Below, piece by piece: positions 14,510 to 21,980 of a stretch of 28,662 nucleotides of DNA; position 1 is the first letter of the stretch; every line of letters starts with the position of its first letter. The position numbers and the translations under genes are program-made. Origin of the DNA: JADFMN01 sp964529975 (GTDB lineage: Bacteria > Armatimonadota > Fimbriimonadia > Fimbriimonadales > Fimbriimonadaceae); assembly GCA_964529975.1 (NCBI GenBank), contig CAZGXW010000032.1, forward strand, positions 1 through 28,662, given 5' to 3'. Below the pieces are notes generated by a model, which was given only the letters and a program-made list of their open reading frames with translations, did no database searches and was not told the DNA's origin.

Positions 14510-15490
14510 ATGGGACAAGGCGCTGAACTCAAGCGGATAGCCGTCATCACCAGCGGCGGCGACGCGCCCGGCATGAACGCCGCCGTGCGCGCGGTCGTGC
14601 GCTCAACGCTGGCCAAGGGCGCCGAGATCGTCGGGTTCGCGCACGGGTTCCGGGGATTGATCGGCAATGAAGTGGTCGCTCTCGACTCCAAGAGCGTCGG
14701 CGGTGTGGTCAGCATGGGTGGGACGATCCTCCATACCGCGCGGTCTCCCGAGTTTCGGTCGCCGGAAGGCCGAAAGCAGGCTTACGAAAACCTTCAAGAG
14801 AACCGCGTCGAAGGCCTGATCGTCATTGGAGGCGATGGAAGCCTTTCGGGCGCACAGCGGCTCGGAGACGACTTCCGCTTTCCGGTCGTGGGGATTCCGG
14901 GCTCGATCGATAACGACATTTCTGGGACAGACTTCTCCATCGGTTTCGACACGGCTGTGAACACGGCGATCGAAGCGATCGACAAGATCCGTGACACGGC
15001 GTATTCTCACGAGCGCGTCTTCGTGATCGAGGTCATGGGACGCAACAACGGTTTCATCGCTCTCGACGTTGCACTCAGTTGCGGTGCGGAGGCTTGCCTT
15101 ATCCCAGAGATCCCCTATCGCCTGGAAGAAGTCTGCGAGAGCCTTCGAAACATGAGGAAGCGAGGTAAGCGGTCATCGATCATCGTCGTCGCCGAGGGTG
15201 CTGCGCGCGCATCAGACGTCCAAGAGTACATCGGTAAGCACACGGGCTTCGAGGCCAGGTACACAGTGCTTGGGCACATGCAACGAGGTGGCCGCCCGAC
15301 GGCCTTCGACCGGGTTCTTGCGATGCGGCTTGGCGCAATGGCCTCGTCTCGGCTCCTGGCCGGGTTCGGTGGCGAAATGGTCGGGGTCGATGGCGGCAAT
15401 CTCGTGTCGAACCCGTTGAGTTATGTGCTGAGCACCGAGCGTACAATCGACCCGGACAAACTCCACCTCGTCGATGTGATGTCGCAATGA
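14510..15490 (+). CDS. pfkA: ATP-dependent 6-phosphofructokinase
   Basis: A 326-residue PFKA-family enzyme phosphorylating fructose 6-phosphate in glycolysis. The N-terminal ITSGGDAPGMNAAVRAVVR and IGGDGSLSGA loops bind nucleotide; Gly in GGDGS, where PPi-dependent enzymes have Asp, indicates ATP use. Catalytic Asp is in PGSIDNDISGTD, followed by VIEVMGRNNGFIA. The ATG at 14510 follows a terminator hairpin with no Shine-Dalgarno site. An upstream in-frame GTG at 14426 would add 28 residues unlike any PFK, so it is rejected. The stop overlaps the next gene as ATGA. Confidence 0.96.
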   Translation: MGQGAELKRIAVITSGGDAPGMNAAVRAVVRSTLAKGAEIVGFAHGFRGLIGNEVVALDSKSVGGVVSMGGTILHTARSPEFRSPEGRKQAYENLQENRVEGLIVIGGDGSLSGAQRLGDDFRFPVVGIPGSIDNDISGTDFSIGFDTAVNTAIEAIDKIRDTAYSHERVFVIEVMGRNNGFIALDVALSCGAEACLIPEIPYRLEEVCESLRNMRKRGKRSSIIVVAEGAARASDVQEYIGKHTGFEARYTVLGHMQRGGRPTAFDRVLAMRLGAMASSRLLAGFGGEMVGVDGGNLVSNPLSYVLSTERTIDPDKLHLVDVMSQ

Positions 15491-16425
15491 TCGTCAGCGT
15501 CACTCTGAATCCGTGCATCGACCAGACTCTCTTCGTCGATGGTTTCAAGGCCCATGACGCGAACCGTGTCGTAAAGATGGAGACCGATGCGGGTGGCAAA
15601 GGGATCAATCTCTCGCGTGTTGCCGTCGAACTCGGTGGCGCGTCGATTGCGACAGGGTTCCTCGGTGGCGGCCCCGGCGCATATGTTCGTTCTGTGCTAG
15701 ATCGACATGGAGTGCCACACGATTTTGTCGAGATCATTGGCGACACGCGCACGAACTTCAGCGTCGAAGACGGCTCGGGTGAGCCTCCCACGACGTTCAA
15801 TGCCAAGGGGCCGCACGTTTCCGAATCGGAGTGGGCGCAAATGGGGGAGAAGGCGGGGATCCTCGTCAAGGAAGCAAAGTGGCTGGCCTTAGGAGGATCG
15901 CTTCCGCAAGGGATCCCGGTCGAGGCCTATCGGACGCTCGGCATGTTGGCGAAAGGCATGGGTGTGCGCCTTGCCCTGGATGCAGACGGGGAGGCGGCAA
16001 GGCGAGGGTTGGAAGCCAAGCCGCACTTCATCAAGCCCAACGGCAAAGAAGCCGGCAGGTTGCTGGGGCGTGCGGTCGAGGCGATGGATGACGCCGTGTT
16101 TGCGGCCGAGGAGCTGCTGCAGTACCTTGAACCGGACGGCGTGTGCGTGTTGACACTAGGTGCCGAGGGCGCGGTCATGGCTACGCAGGGCGAGACGTGG
16201 ATCGGCAGGCCTATCGAGGTCGAGGCAAAGAGCACGATCGGCAGTGGCGACTCGCTGGTGGGAGCCATGCTGACAGTCCTCTGTGCCGAAGGGAGCCTGC
16301 TGGACGCCTTTCGGCTCGGCATCGCTGCAGGAACGGCGACCGCTATGACGGACGGGGCCGAAATCGCCAGCAAGTCGGGCGTCGAATCCCTCCTCGCCCA
16401 GGTCCAGGTGGAGCGGGCCCACTAA
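15487..16425 (+). CDS. 1-phosphofructokinase family (PfkB/ribokinase fold) hexose-phosphate kinase
   Basis: A 312-residue kinase of the FruK/LacC branch of the PfkB family. The signature TLNPCIDQTLFVDGF at the start, AGGKGINLSRVAVELGG, and the catalytic GSGDSLVGAML (Asp base) near the C-terminus are present. Members phosphorylate fructose 1-phosphate, tagatose 6-phosphate or fructose 6-phosphate, and sequence inspection cannot choose among them. It overlaps pfkA by 4 nt (ATGA), so two unrelated phosphofructokinase folds are made from one transcript. No PTS fructose genes are in the window, which weakens a pure FruK role. Confidence 0.9.
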   Translation: MIVSVTLNPCIDQTLFVDGFKAHDANRVVKMETDAGGKGINLSRVAVELGGASIATGFLGGGPGAYVRSVLDRHGVPHDFVEIIGDTRTNFSVEDGSGEPPTTFNAKGPHVSESEWAQMGEKAGILVKEAKWLALGGSLPQGIPVEAYRTLGMLAKGMGVRLALDADGEAARRGLEAKPHFIKPNGKEAGRLLGRAVEAMDDAVFAAEELLQYLEPDGVCVLTLGAEGAVMATQGETWIGRPIEVEAKSTIGSGDSLVGAMLTVLCAEGSLLDAFRLGIAAGTATAMTDGAEIASKSGVESLLAQVQVERAH

Positions 16426-16444
16426 GGTATCTTTCCGCCCTGGC

Positions 16445-16530
16445 GCCGGGGTGGCGGAACGGTAGACGCGGCGGTCTCAAAAACCGTTGGGGTAACACCC
16501 GTGCGGGTTCGATTCCCGCTCCCGGCACCA
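16445..16530 (+). tRNA. tRNA-Leu(CAA)
   Basis: An 86-nt tRNA with encoded CCA. The acceptor arm GCCGGGG pairs with the 3' strand TCCCGGC (one G-U). The anticodon loop is CTCAAAA, closed by GCGGT and ACCGT, giving anticodon CAA (codon UUG). A long class II variable arm (TGGGGTAACACCC) and the T arm GCGGG-TTCGATT-CCCGC fit tRNA-Leu. A possible -10 box TATCTT at 16428-16433 lies 11 nt before the mature 5' end. Confidence 0.96.
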
Positions 16531-16625
16531 AATGGCCTGCGGAAAAGCCGCGCTCCCTTGACCAATTCGGCTCAAATCCGGCCCAAATCGCGTAATCTTT
16601 GGGTTCAGGGTGCGTTTAACCCAGT

Positions 16626-16631
16626 AGAGGA
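16626..16631 (+). promoter_or_regulatory. Ribosome binding site AGAGGA
   Basis: AGAGGA is 6 nt before ATG 16638, a standard Shine-Dalgarno spacing. A possible -10 box TAATCT is at 16593-16598. Confidence 0.6.
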
Positions 16632-16637
16632 TCCACG

Positions 16638-17267
16638 ATGAGGAAGATTGCGACTTTGGCGCTTCTGGCGCTTGGTGCAGTGAGTTTCGCCCAGTTCAGG
16701 TTCGACGACATCACAGCGAGGAACATGTCGCCCCAATGGGGGACGGTGCTCGTCGGTTCGCAGGCGACGTTTGCCGATCCTTGCCAGTTCGTCGTGAACA
16801 ATTACAACGACTGGCAGCGGCTGTGGCCTTACATAGCAGGGCCCTACTATCGACACGGAATGCAGATTCCGCCGATGATCAACTGGCAGACCGAGCAGAT
16901 TGTGTTCATGAGCCTGGGCAACCTGGGCGCGCAGGGCTATGGGATGTACGTCGAGGAGATTCGGCAGGTCACGCAGTTCAGTTTCGACATTCGGTACGTC
17001 GTGACGAAGCCGAACCTGCAAGTGGGCGTGAACTTCAACTCGTTCAGTTTCGGCGGCGGATACTCGCCTTACGTGGCGATTCGAGTGCCGCGCTCCTACG
17101 GCTTCCCGAACTTCTATATGCGTTACTACACGCCGCCTTCGTATGTGATCAAGACGGGCTGCGGGTGCAACAACTGCCATTCGCACGGTAACCAGGTTTG
17201 GATGGTTGGAGCGGGAGGAAGTCTCGTCCCTTACACCCCTCCTGGAGCCCAGCCGCCTAAGAAGTAA
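16638..17267 (+). CDS. Exported protein with PrcB-C-like domain
   Basis: A 209-residue protein with a conventional signal peptide (MRKIATLALLALGAVSFA, cleavage before Gln19). The mature part has NWQTEQIVFMSLGNLGAQGYGMYVEE-like strands followed by SPYVAIRVP, the layout of the PrcB C-terminal domain described in protease complex subunits. A Cys-rich segment CGCNNCHS and a Pro-rich tail close the protein. It has an AGAGGA ribosome site. It lies 14 nt before cinA, with no evident shared role. Function is unknown; no protease partner is adjacent. Confidence 0.65.
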   Translation: MRKIATLALLALGAVSFAQFRFDDITARNMSPQWGTVLVGSQATFADPCQFVVNNYNDWQRLWPYIAGPYYRHGMQIPPMINWQTEQIVFMSLGNLGAQGYGMYVEEIRQVTQFSFDIRYVVTKPNLQVGVNFNSFSFGGGYSPYVAIRVPRSYGFPNFYMRYYTPPSYVIKTGCGCNNCHSHGNQVWMVGAGGSLVPYTPPGAQPPKK

Positions 17268-17269
17268 GT

Positions 17270-17275
17270 CACAAT
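17270..17275 (+). promoter_or_regulatory. -10-like box (CACAAT) before cinA
   Basis: CACAAT then CTCGGC then ATG 17282: the 6-nt leaderless spacing, but the first base departs from TANNNT. Confidence 0.35.
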
Positions 17276-17281
17276 CTCGGC

Positions 17282-18508
17282 ATGACAGCCGAGGTCGTCG
17301 CGGTCGGAACCGAGTTGTTGCTCGGCGACATCGTGGACACAAACAGCGCCGAACTTGGCAAAACTCTTGCCCGGTTCGGCGTTGACTGTTTTCACAGGCA
17401 GACGGTTGGAGACAACTGGAAGCGCCTTTCCGAGGCCCTTCGTCACGCGCTTGCAAGGTCCGATATCGTTTTCACTGTCGGAGGGCTCGGCCCGACCCAG
17501 GACGACATCACTCGCGACGGCATCGCGGCGGCACTCAGAGACCAATTGGTGTTCGATCCCGCCTTGGACGCCGAGATCAAGGCAAAACTAGAGACGCGGG
17601 GCATTCGGGTGAACGAGAGCCAGTCGCGCCAAGCAATGCGGCCCATGAGCGCCACTGCGATCGCGAACCCAAACGGGACGGCCCCTGGCTTGCTGTGTTC
17701 GAAGGATGGAAAGGTCGTGATCGCTATGCCGGGGCCAAGACTCGAGTTTGTCCCCATGTTGCACGGACCGGTCAGCGACTACTTGGCGTCCGTGTCTTCC
17801 TCCGTTCTCGTCTCGCGGACGCTCAAGGTCGTCGGCGTCGGCGAGAGCCTGGTCGAAGAGCGCCTCAGCGACCTCATGGCTTCCACAGAGCCGACGGTCG
17901 CACCTTATGCAAAGACAGGAGAAGTACACGTGCGGATTACGGCGAGGGCGACGAACGATGACGCTGCCACTCAGTTGATCGTGCCGGTCGAGTCGGTGAT
18001 CCGCGAGAGGCTCGGGTCGGTCGTGTACGGCGCCGACGATGACACTCTGGAGTCGGTTGTGCTCGATCTGCTTCGCAGCCGTGGCGAGACGCTGGGCGTC
18101 GCCGAGAGTTGCACGGGAGGCGGGTTGGGTCGGCGCCTGACGTCGGTGGCAGGATCTTCAGACGTCTTCTTGGGTGGCGCCATCTCCTACAGCAACGCAC
18201 TAAAGAAGTCGATGCTGGGCGTCTCAGAGGAAACCCTGCGCGTGCACGGGGCCGTGAGCGAGCAGTGCGCGCTTGAGATGGCGCGCGGAGCCCGCGAACG
18301 GACCGCCGCCACGTGGGCTGTGTCGGTTACAGGCATCGCCGGGCCAGACGGCGGCACTGACGACAAGCCGGTCGGACTCGTCTATGTGGGCGTTTCCGGC
18401 CCCGACGGCGAAAAGGCCACCCGAAGCTTGTTCCCTGGCACTAGAGAAGGCGTGCGGGCTCGGAGCGAGACCGCATCGCTCAATGCTCTGCGCAATCGGC
18501 TCCAGTGA
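17282..18508 (+). CDS. cinA: CinA family nicotinamide mononucleotide deamidase / competence-damage protein
   Basis: A full-length 408-residue two-domain CinA. The N-terminal MoaB/MogA-like domain begins VVAVGTELLLGDIVDTNS and carries VGGLGPTQDD. The C-terminal amidohydrolase domain has ESCTGGGLGRRL (Glu275, Ser276, Cys277) and VTGIAGPDGGTDDKPVGLVYVGV. The C-terminal domain hydrolyses NMN to nicotinate mononucleotide in NAD salvage, and the N-terminal domain in several species acts as an ADP-ribose pyrophosphatase. Its stop is one base from that of the convergent S9 peptidase gene. Confidence 0.96.
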   Translation: MTAEVVAVGTELLLGDIVDTNSAELGKTLARFGVDCFHRQTVGDNWKRLSEALRHALARSDIVFTVGGLGPTQDDITRDGIAAALRDQLVFDPALDAEIKAKLETRGIRVNESQSRQAMRPMSATAIANPNGTAPGLLCSKDGKVVIAMPGPRLEFVPMLHGPVSDYLASVSSSVLVSRTLKVVGVGESLVEERLSDLMASTEPTVAPYAKTGEVHVRITARATNDDAATQLIVPVESVIRERLGSVVYGADDDTLESVVLDLLRSRGETLGVAESCTGGGLGRRLTSVAGSSDVFLGGAISYSNALKKSMLGVSEETLRVHGAVSEQCALEMARGARERTAATWAVSVTGIAGPDGGTDDKPVGLVYVGVSGPDGEKATRSLFPGTREGVRARSETASLNALRNRLQ

Positions 18509-18509
18509 C

Positions 18510-20636
18510 CTACTTTCTGGGCCCTGTCAAGACCAGTCGCTCAACAAAGAACTCCATTGTCCTATTGAAGTTGAGGGCTGTGTGCCCTTGGTCGGGACCG
18601 ACTTGGACCTCGAAGTACTTTCCAGCCCGTTGGAGAGCCTGGATCAGTTCGTGCGAATTGGACTGGTGGACGTTGTTGTCGCTTGTCCCGTAAAAGAGCA
18701 ACAGCCATCCCTTCAGGTTTCGCGCATAGACCATCGCGGAACCTGCTCGATAGCCGTCTGGGTTGGCCTGCGGCGTTCGCATATAACGCTCGGTGTAGAT
18801 CGTGTCGTAGTGCTTCCAGTCGGTGACGCTGCTGTTCGAGACCGCAGCGGCAAAGAGGTCGGGATACTTCAAGAGGCACAACGCCGAAGAGTAGCCGCCG
18901 TAAGAAGTGCCGGTGATTCCGATCCGGCTTGCATCGACGTAAGGCAGTTTGCCAATCTCGCGGACCGCGGCAGCGTGGTCGTCGATCTCGGTCGTCCCCA
19001 TCTTGAGGTACATCGCATCCATGAACGCCTTGCCGCGACCGCTTGTCCCGCGTCCGGCGAACGAGGCACGGATGAAGCCATAGTCGGTCTTTCGGTCGAA
19101 ACTTGCGAACCGCTCTGAGTGCCCGCCTGACTCAGGACCCGCGTAGATGTCAATGAGCACCGGGTACTTCTTGCCCGGGTCGAAGTCTGCTGGAAACTGG
19201 AGCGATCCGTAGCACTTGGTCGCGCCGTCGGCGGCCGTGAAGACGATGCGCTGGGTCGCTCTGAATCCAAGGCCCTTCGCTTCGTCGAGGCTGTTGCTTG
19301 CTAGCGTCGCGACGGCCTTTCCGGTCATGTCACGCAGCGTCGTGGTTGGTGGGGTGTCGACCGCCTCTGCGGTATCGACAAAGTACTCGCCAGTGGACGA
19401 TAGGTCGACAGAGTGACTGAGCGAAGGATCGGTCAAGCGGACGTCGCCCGTACCGTCCAGCCGAACCCGATGGAACTGGACCATATAGGGGTTTTCCGGC
19501 CCTGCAGCGGTGTAGTACAAGTATCCGTTCTCAAGGTCGAGTCTGACGATGGACAGTGCTTCGACTTGACCCTTCGTTACGGCTTGCGTCGATCCCGACT
19601 TGAGGTCGACGATGTAGTAGTTGTCAAACCCGTTCCTTGCACTGCGCCAAAGCATCTTGCCCTTGAAACGCGGTGCCTTCTCGATGTCGGCATGGTTATC
19701 GAGGTAGATGCGCTGCGGCGAGTTCTCCGTCCACGAGGGCAGCCATTCTTCCCGCACGATGACGCGAACGTTGCCCGTGGACGGGTCTGCCGCGCAGAAC
19801 TCCATCGTGTTCTGCCATCGGTTCGTCCTATGGAACAACAACTCCTTCCCGTCAGGAGACCAAGACAGTCCATAGACGTAGTGCCCGACGGCCTCGTCGA
19901 AAGCACCCGGACGCACATTGACCTTTACGCGCTTTTTCGTCGAGAACTCGTAGACGTAGACGTCGCATTCGGGGTTGGGCGTGCCTGCCTTGGGATATGC
20001 CTCGGTGTCGAGGATCGTCTGGACACCCGTCTGTCCCATGGCGATGTAGTAGTCCTTGACCATGCTGTCGTCGAACCGGTAGAACCACACGAACTTGGCG
20101 TCCGGCGACCAGCCCATCGCCGAGTTCTGGCCAAGTTCCTCGCCATACACCCAACTTGCGCTCCCGTACTTGATCCGCTTGCTGGCGTCTCCCTCGGTCG
20201 TAATCGCGCTTTCGTTCGACCCGTCGGCATCGCTCAGCCACAAGTTCCCATCGCGGTAGAACACCCGCTTGGATCCGTCAGGGCTGAACTCCTCCGTGAA
20301 CTGTCTGCCTCGCTCGGGTCTCTGTCGGCGACTGTTTGGGTGGTTCGGCGTCGACGTTGGGCGGGTCGTTGGCAAGTTCACGGCGTTGGGTGCCGCATCT
20401 AGCGCTCTCCGCCCACCAGTCTTGGCATCGACCTCGAACCACGTGTCGCCTTGCCTAAAGGCCACGGTCGTGCCGCTCGTCCAGCGGACTTGGGGCCGGA
20501 AGAACTGCAACTTGGCCTGGATCTCGTTCCGCTTGGCGACGGTCTTGCTCGTGTCGAGCATCCCTGCCAATCGGTCTTGTGGAAGGGCGATGCAAGCAAG
20601 GGCCACGGCAATCGCTGTCGGGCGGATTCGGCTCAT
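18510..20636 (-). CDS. S9 family peptidase, dipeptidyl-peptidase IV-like
   Basis: A 708-residue exported serine peptidase. An N-terminal hydrophobic segment (SRIRPTAIAVALACIALP) is a signal peptide. The N-terminal half is a beta-propeller with the segment WVYGEELG, matching the DPP-IV Glu-Glu motif that binds the free N-terminus of substrates. The C-terminal alpha/beta hydrolase has Ser578 in GTSYGGYSS, the DPP-IV hallmark YTERYM, Asp in YGTSDNNVH and His in DQGHTALN. It would release X-Pro or X-Ala dipeptides in the periplasm. ATG 20636 is chosen; a CAGAAT box lies 6 nt upstream, and GTG 20651 is the alternative. It follows the DUF554 gene by 4 bp. Confidence 0.92.
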   Translation of the reverse strand: MSRIRPTAIAVALACIALPQDRLAGMLDTSKTVAKRNEIQAKLQFFRPQVRWTSGTTVAFRQGDTWFEVDAKTGGRRALDAAPNAVNLPTTRPTSTPNHPNSRRQRPERGRQFTEEFSPDGSKRVFYRDGNLWLSDADGSNESAITTEGDASKRIKYGSASWVYGEELGQNSAMGWSPDAKFVWFYRFDDSMVKDYYIAMGQTGVQTILDTEAYPKAGTPNPECDVYVYEFSTKKRVKVNVRPGAFDEAVGHYVYGLSWSPDGKELLFHRTNRWQNTMEFCAADPSTGNVRVIVREEWLPSWTENSPQRIYLDNHADIEKAPRFKGKMLWRSARNGFDNYYIVDLKSGSTQAVTKGQVEALSIVRLDLENGYLYYTAAGPENPYMVQFHRVRLDGTGDVRLTDPSLSHSVDLSSTGEYFVDTAEAVDTPPTTTLRDMTGKAVATLASNSLDEAKGLGFRATQRIVFTAADGATKCYGSLQFPADFDPGKKYPVLIDIYAGPESGGHSERFASFDRKTDYGFIRASFAGRGTSGRGKAFMDAMYLKMGTTEIDDHAAAVREIGKLPYVDASRIGITGTSYGGYSSALCLLKYPDLFAAAVSNSSVTDWKHYDTIYTERYMRTPQANPDGYRAGSAMVYARNLKGWLLLFYGTSDNNVHQSNSHELIQALQRAGKYFEVQVGPDQGHTALNFNRTMEFFVERLVLTGPRK

Positions 20637-20640
20637 GCAC

Positions 20641-21360
20641 CTATTCTGCACTTTCGCGACGTGCCTGGAACAGTGGGGCGACCAAGGGAGCGATGACCAG
20701 TGCCGGCAGGTAGATCTCCGTCCTCATGTCGTTCCTCAGGCCGAGGAGTGTCACGGCGATGGCGACCATGATCGGGCCACCAGCAGCAGTCGCCTCGCTG
20801 GCGAGGTACGGCTTTTCGGCGAAGGCGCGCAGCGGCCGTGCCATGGCTGTGATCAACCCCTGGACGAGTAGAACAACGACAGCCGAGACGAGCACGCCGA
20901 CACCGAGCGTCGCGGCGAAGAAGACTGCACCGACTCCGTCTAAAACCGATTTGAACGCGAGGAGATGGATGTCTCTCTCAAGTCCGTCCTTGATACATCC
21001 CAGGAGCGTGAGCGGGCCGACACAGAAGATTACGCTCGCCGTGATCAGCCCCTCGTTGAACGTGTCTCCGCCTCCGAGGTTTACGCGGAGCCACTCGGCC
21101 ATGGTCGCCAAGCCGTCATCGATGCCGATCCATGCGCCGAGCAAGCCGCCGGCAATCACCGCGATCGTAGGAACGAGGATGTTCTTCGACTCCAGGAACA
21201 TCTTCACGCCCATGCACGCGACAACGAGCCCGATGCCGGTCAGAGCAACAGCCTTGAGTTCTGTGGGCAAAGCACCACCCAGTGCTAGGCCGATGAGTGA
21301 GCCAACCGCGACGGTCGCAGTATTGAGCAGCGTTCCGCGTGCGGGAAGGCTCTTCAGCAC
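20641..21360 (-). CDS. DUF554 family membrane protein
   Basis: A 239-residue inner-membrane protein with about six hydrophobic segments. It begins LPARGTLLNTATVAVGSLIGLALG, a typical DUF554 (YdfK/YqgA-like) start, and shows the internal GLITASVIFCVGPLTLLGCI and SEATAAGGPIMVAI segments of the family. Function is unknown; a transport role is a guess. The GTG start at 21360 has TATCGT 6 nt upstream. It is the middle gene of a minus-strand run: PagL-like barrel, this gene, S9 peptidase, with gaps of 16 and 4 nt. Confidence 0.88.
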   Translation of the reverse strand: MLKSLPARGTLLNTATVAVGSLIGLALGGALPTELKAVALTGIGLVVACMGVKMFLESKNILVPTIAVIAGGLLGAWIGIDDGLATMAEWLRVNLGGGDTFNEGLITASVIFCVGPLTLLGCIKDGLERDIHLLAFKSVLDGVGAVFFAATLGVGVLVSAVVVLLVQGLITAMARPLRAFAEKPYLASEATAAGGPIMVAIAVTLLGLRNDMRTEIYLPALVIAPLVAPLFQARRESAE

Positions 21361-21366
21361 GCCGCG

Positions 21367-21372
21367 ACGATA
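21367..21372 (-). promoter_or_regulatory. -10 box (TATCGT) before the DUF554 gene
   Basis: TATCGT then CGCGGC then GTG 21360 on the minus strand, in the gap after the barrel gene. Confidence 0.4.
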
Positions 21373-21376
21373 CCCG

Positions 21377-21937
21377 CTAGAACCGCAAGCCTACCGAGAG
21401 TTGGAAGAAGTTCAATCCCTCGTTGTCGCCAGCCGTGCCTGCATTCGAGATGTGGAAGTACCGAAGCGAAACCATGACTTCGTCACCGCGATAGGGAAAA
21501 AGCACGCCTCCACCGATCATTGGCGTCGAGTTCAACCGGGCATCGAGGTCGTGGGTCAGGCGGTTGGTGAACTGCAAGCCCCACCCCCCTTCAAGAAAGC
21601 CGCGCATTGACTTTGAATACCGCTGATAGTAGCGGCCGATCAACAAGACTCCATAGTGGTGCGAGGAGTTCGGACCGGCGAGGAAGTCGGCGCCACCCTT
21701 GGTGAACATGTAGTAGGCCTCGATGTCGAGTTCTGCGTCGTAGCCCCAGAAGTGCAAGCGTGGCTCTTGTCTCGCGTACGAGACCGAGTACATAGCACCA
21801 CGCCGCGTGTCCTCGCTCCCTAGCCAGTCCTGCCCCCACAACGGGCTCGCCGAAACACGCCAAAGCCCGTCTTGAGCGATGGACAGAGTTGATAAAGCGA
21901 GAAACACGACGGCGACGAAGGATCGCTTGAGCGGCAC
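21377..21937 (-). CDS. PagL/acyloxyacyl-hydrolase-like outer-membrane barrel
   Basis: A 186-residue exported protein. Residues 1-19 form a signal peptide (FVAVVFLALSTLSIAQ); the rest is alternating aromatic/polar strands ending in Phe (LSVGLRF), an outer-membrane beta-barrel signature. Near the C-terminus YFHISNAG followed by NEGLNFFQ matches the His-x-Ser-Asn-Ala catalytic motif of PagL-type lipid A 3-O-deacylases. The GTG start at 21937 is chosen because TATATT lies 7 nt upstream and the signal peptide begins there; extension to 22030 would overlap the divergent gene at 21981. Deacylation of lipid A is inferred from the motif. A close alternative is a barrel of another family sharing that loop. 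Confidence 0.7.
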   Translation of the reverse strand: MPLKRSFVAVVFLALSTLSIAQDGLWRVSASPLWGQDWLGSEDTRRGAMYSVSYARQEPRLHFWGYDAELDIEAYYMFTKGGADFLAGPNSSHHYGVLLIGRYYQRYSKSMRGFLEGGWGLQFTNRLTHDLDARLNSTPMIGGGVLFPYRGDEVMVSLRYFHISNAGTAGDNEGLNFFQLSVGLRF

Positions 21938-21944
21938 GCGGCGG

Positions 21945-21950
21945 AATATA
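21945..21950 (-). promoter_or_regulatory. -10 box (TATATT) before the PagL-like gene
   Basis: TATATT then CCGCCGC then GTG 21937. It lies exactly in the -35 slot of the opposite promoter (17 bp from TAGACT). Confidence 0.5.
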
Positions 21951-21967
21951 CCTGCGGACGCTTGATG

Positions 21968-21973
21968 TAGACT
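21968..21973 (+). promoter_or_regulatory. -10 box (TAGACT) before the pyruvyl transferase gene
   Basis: TAGACT then CGGCCCG then ATG 21981; leaderless spacing of 7 nt. Confidence 0.5.
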
Positions 21974-21980
21974 CGGCCCG

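Noticed and set aside
19413..20402. 329-codon plus-strand frame within the S9 peptidase gene
   Set aside because: Antisense to a peptidase with an intact catalytic triad; no family pattern.
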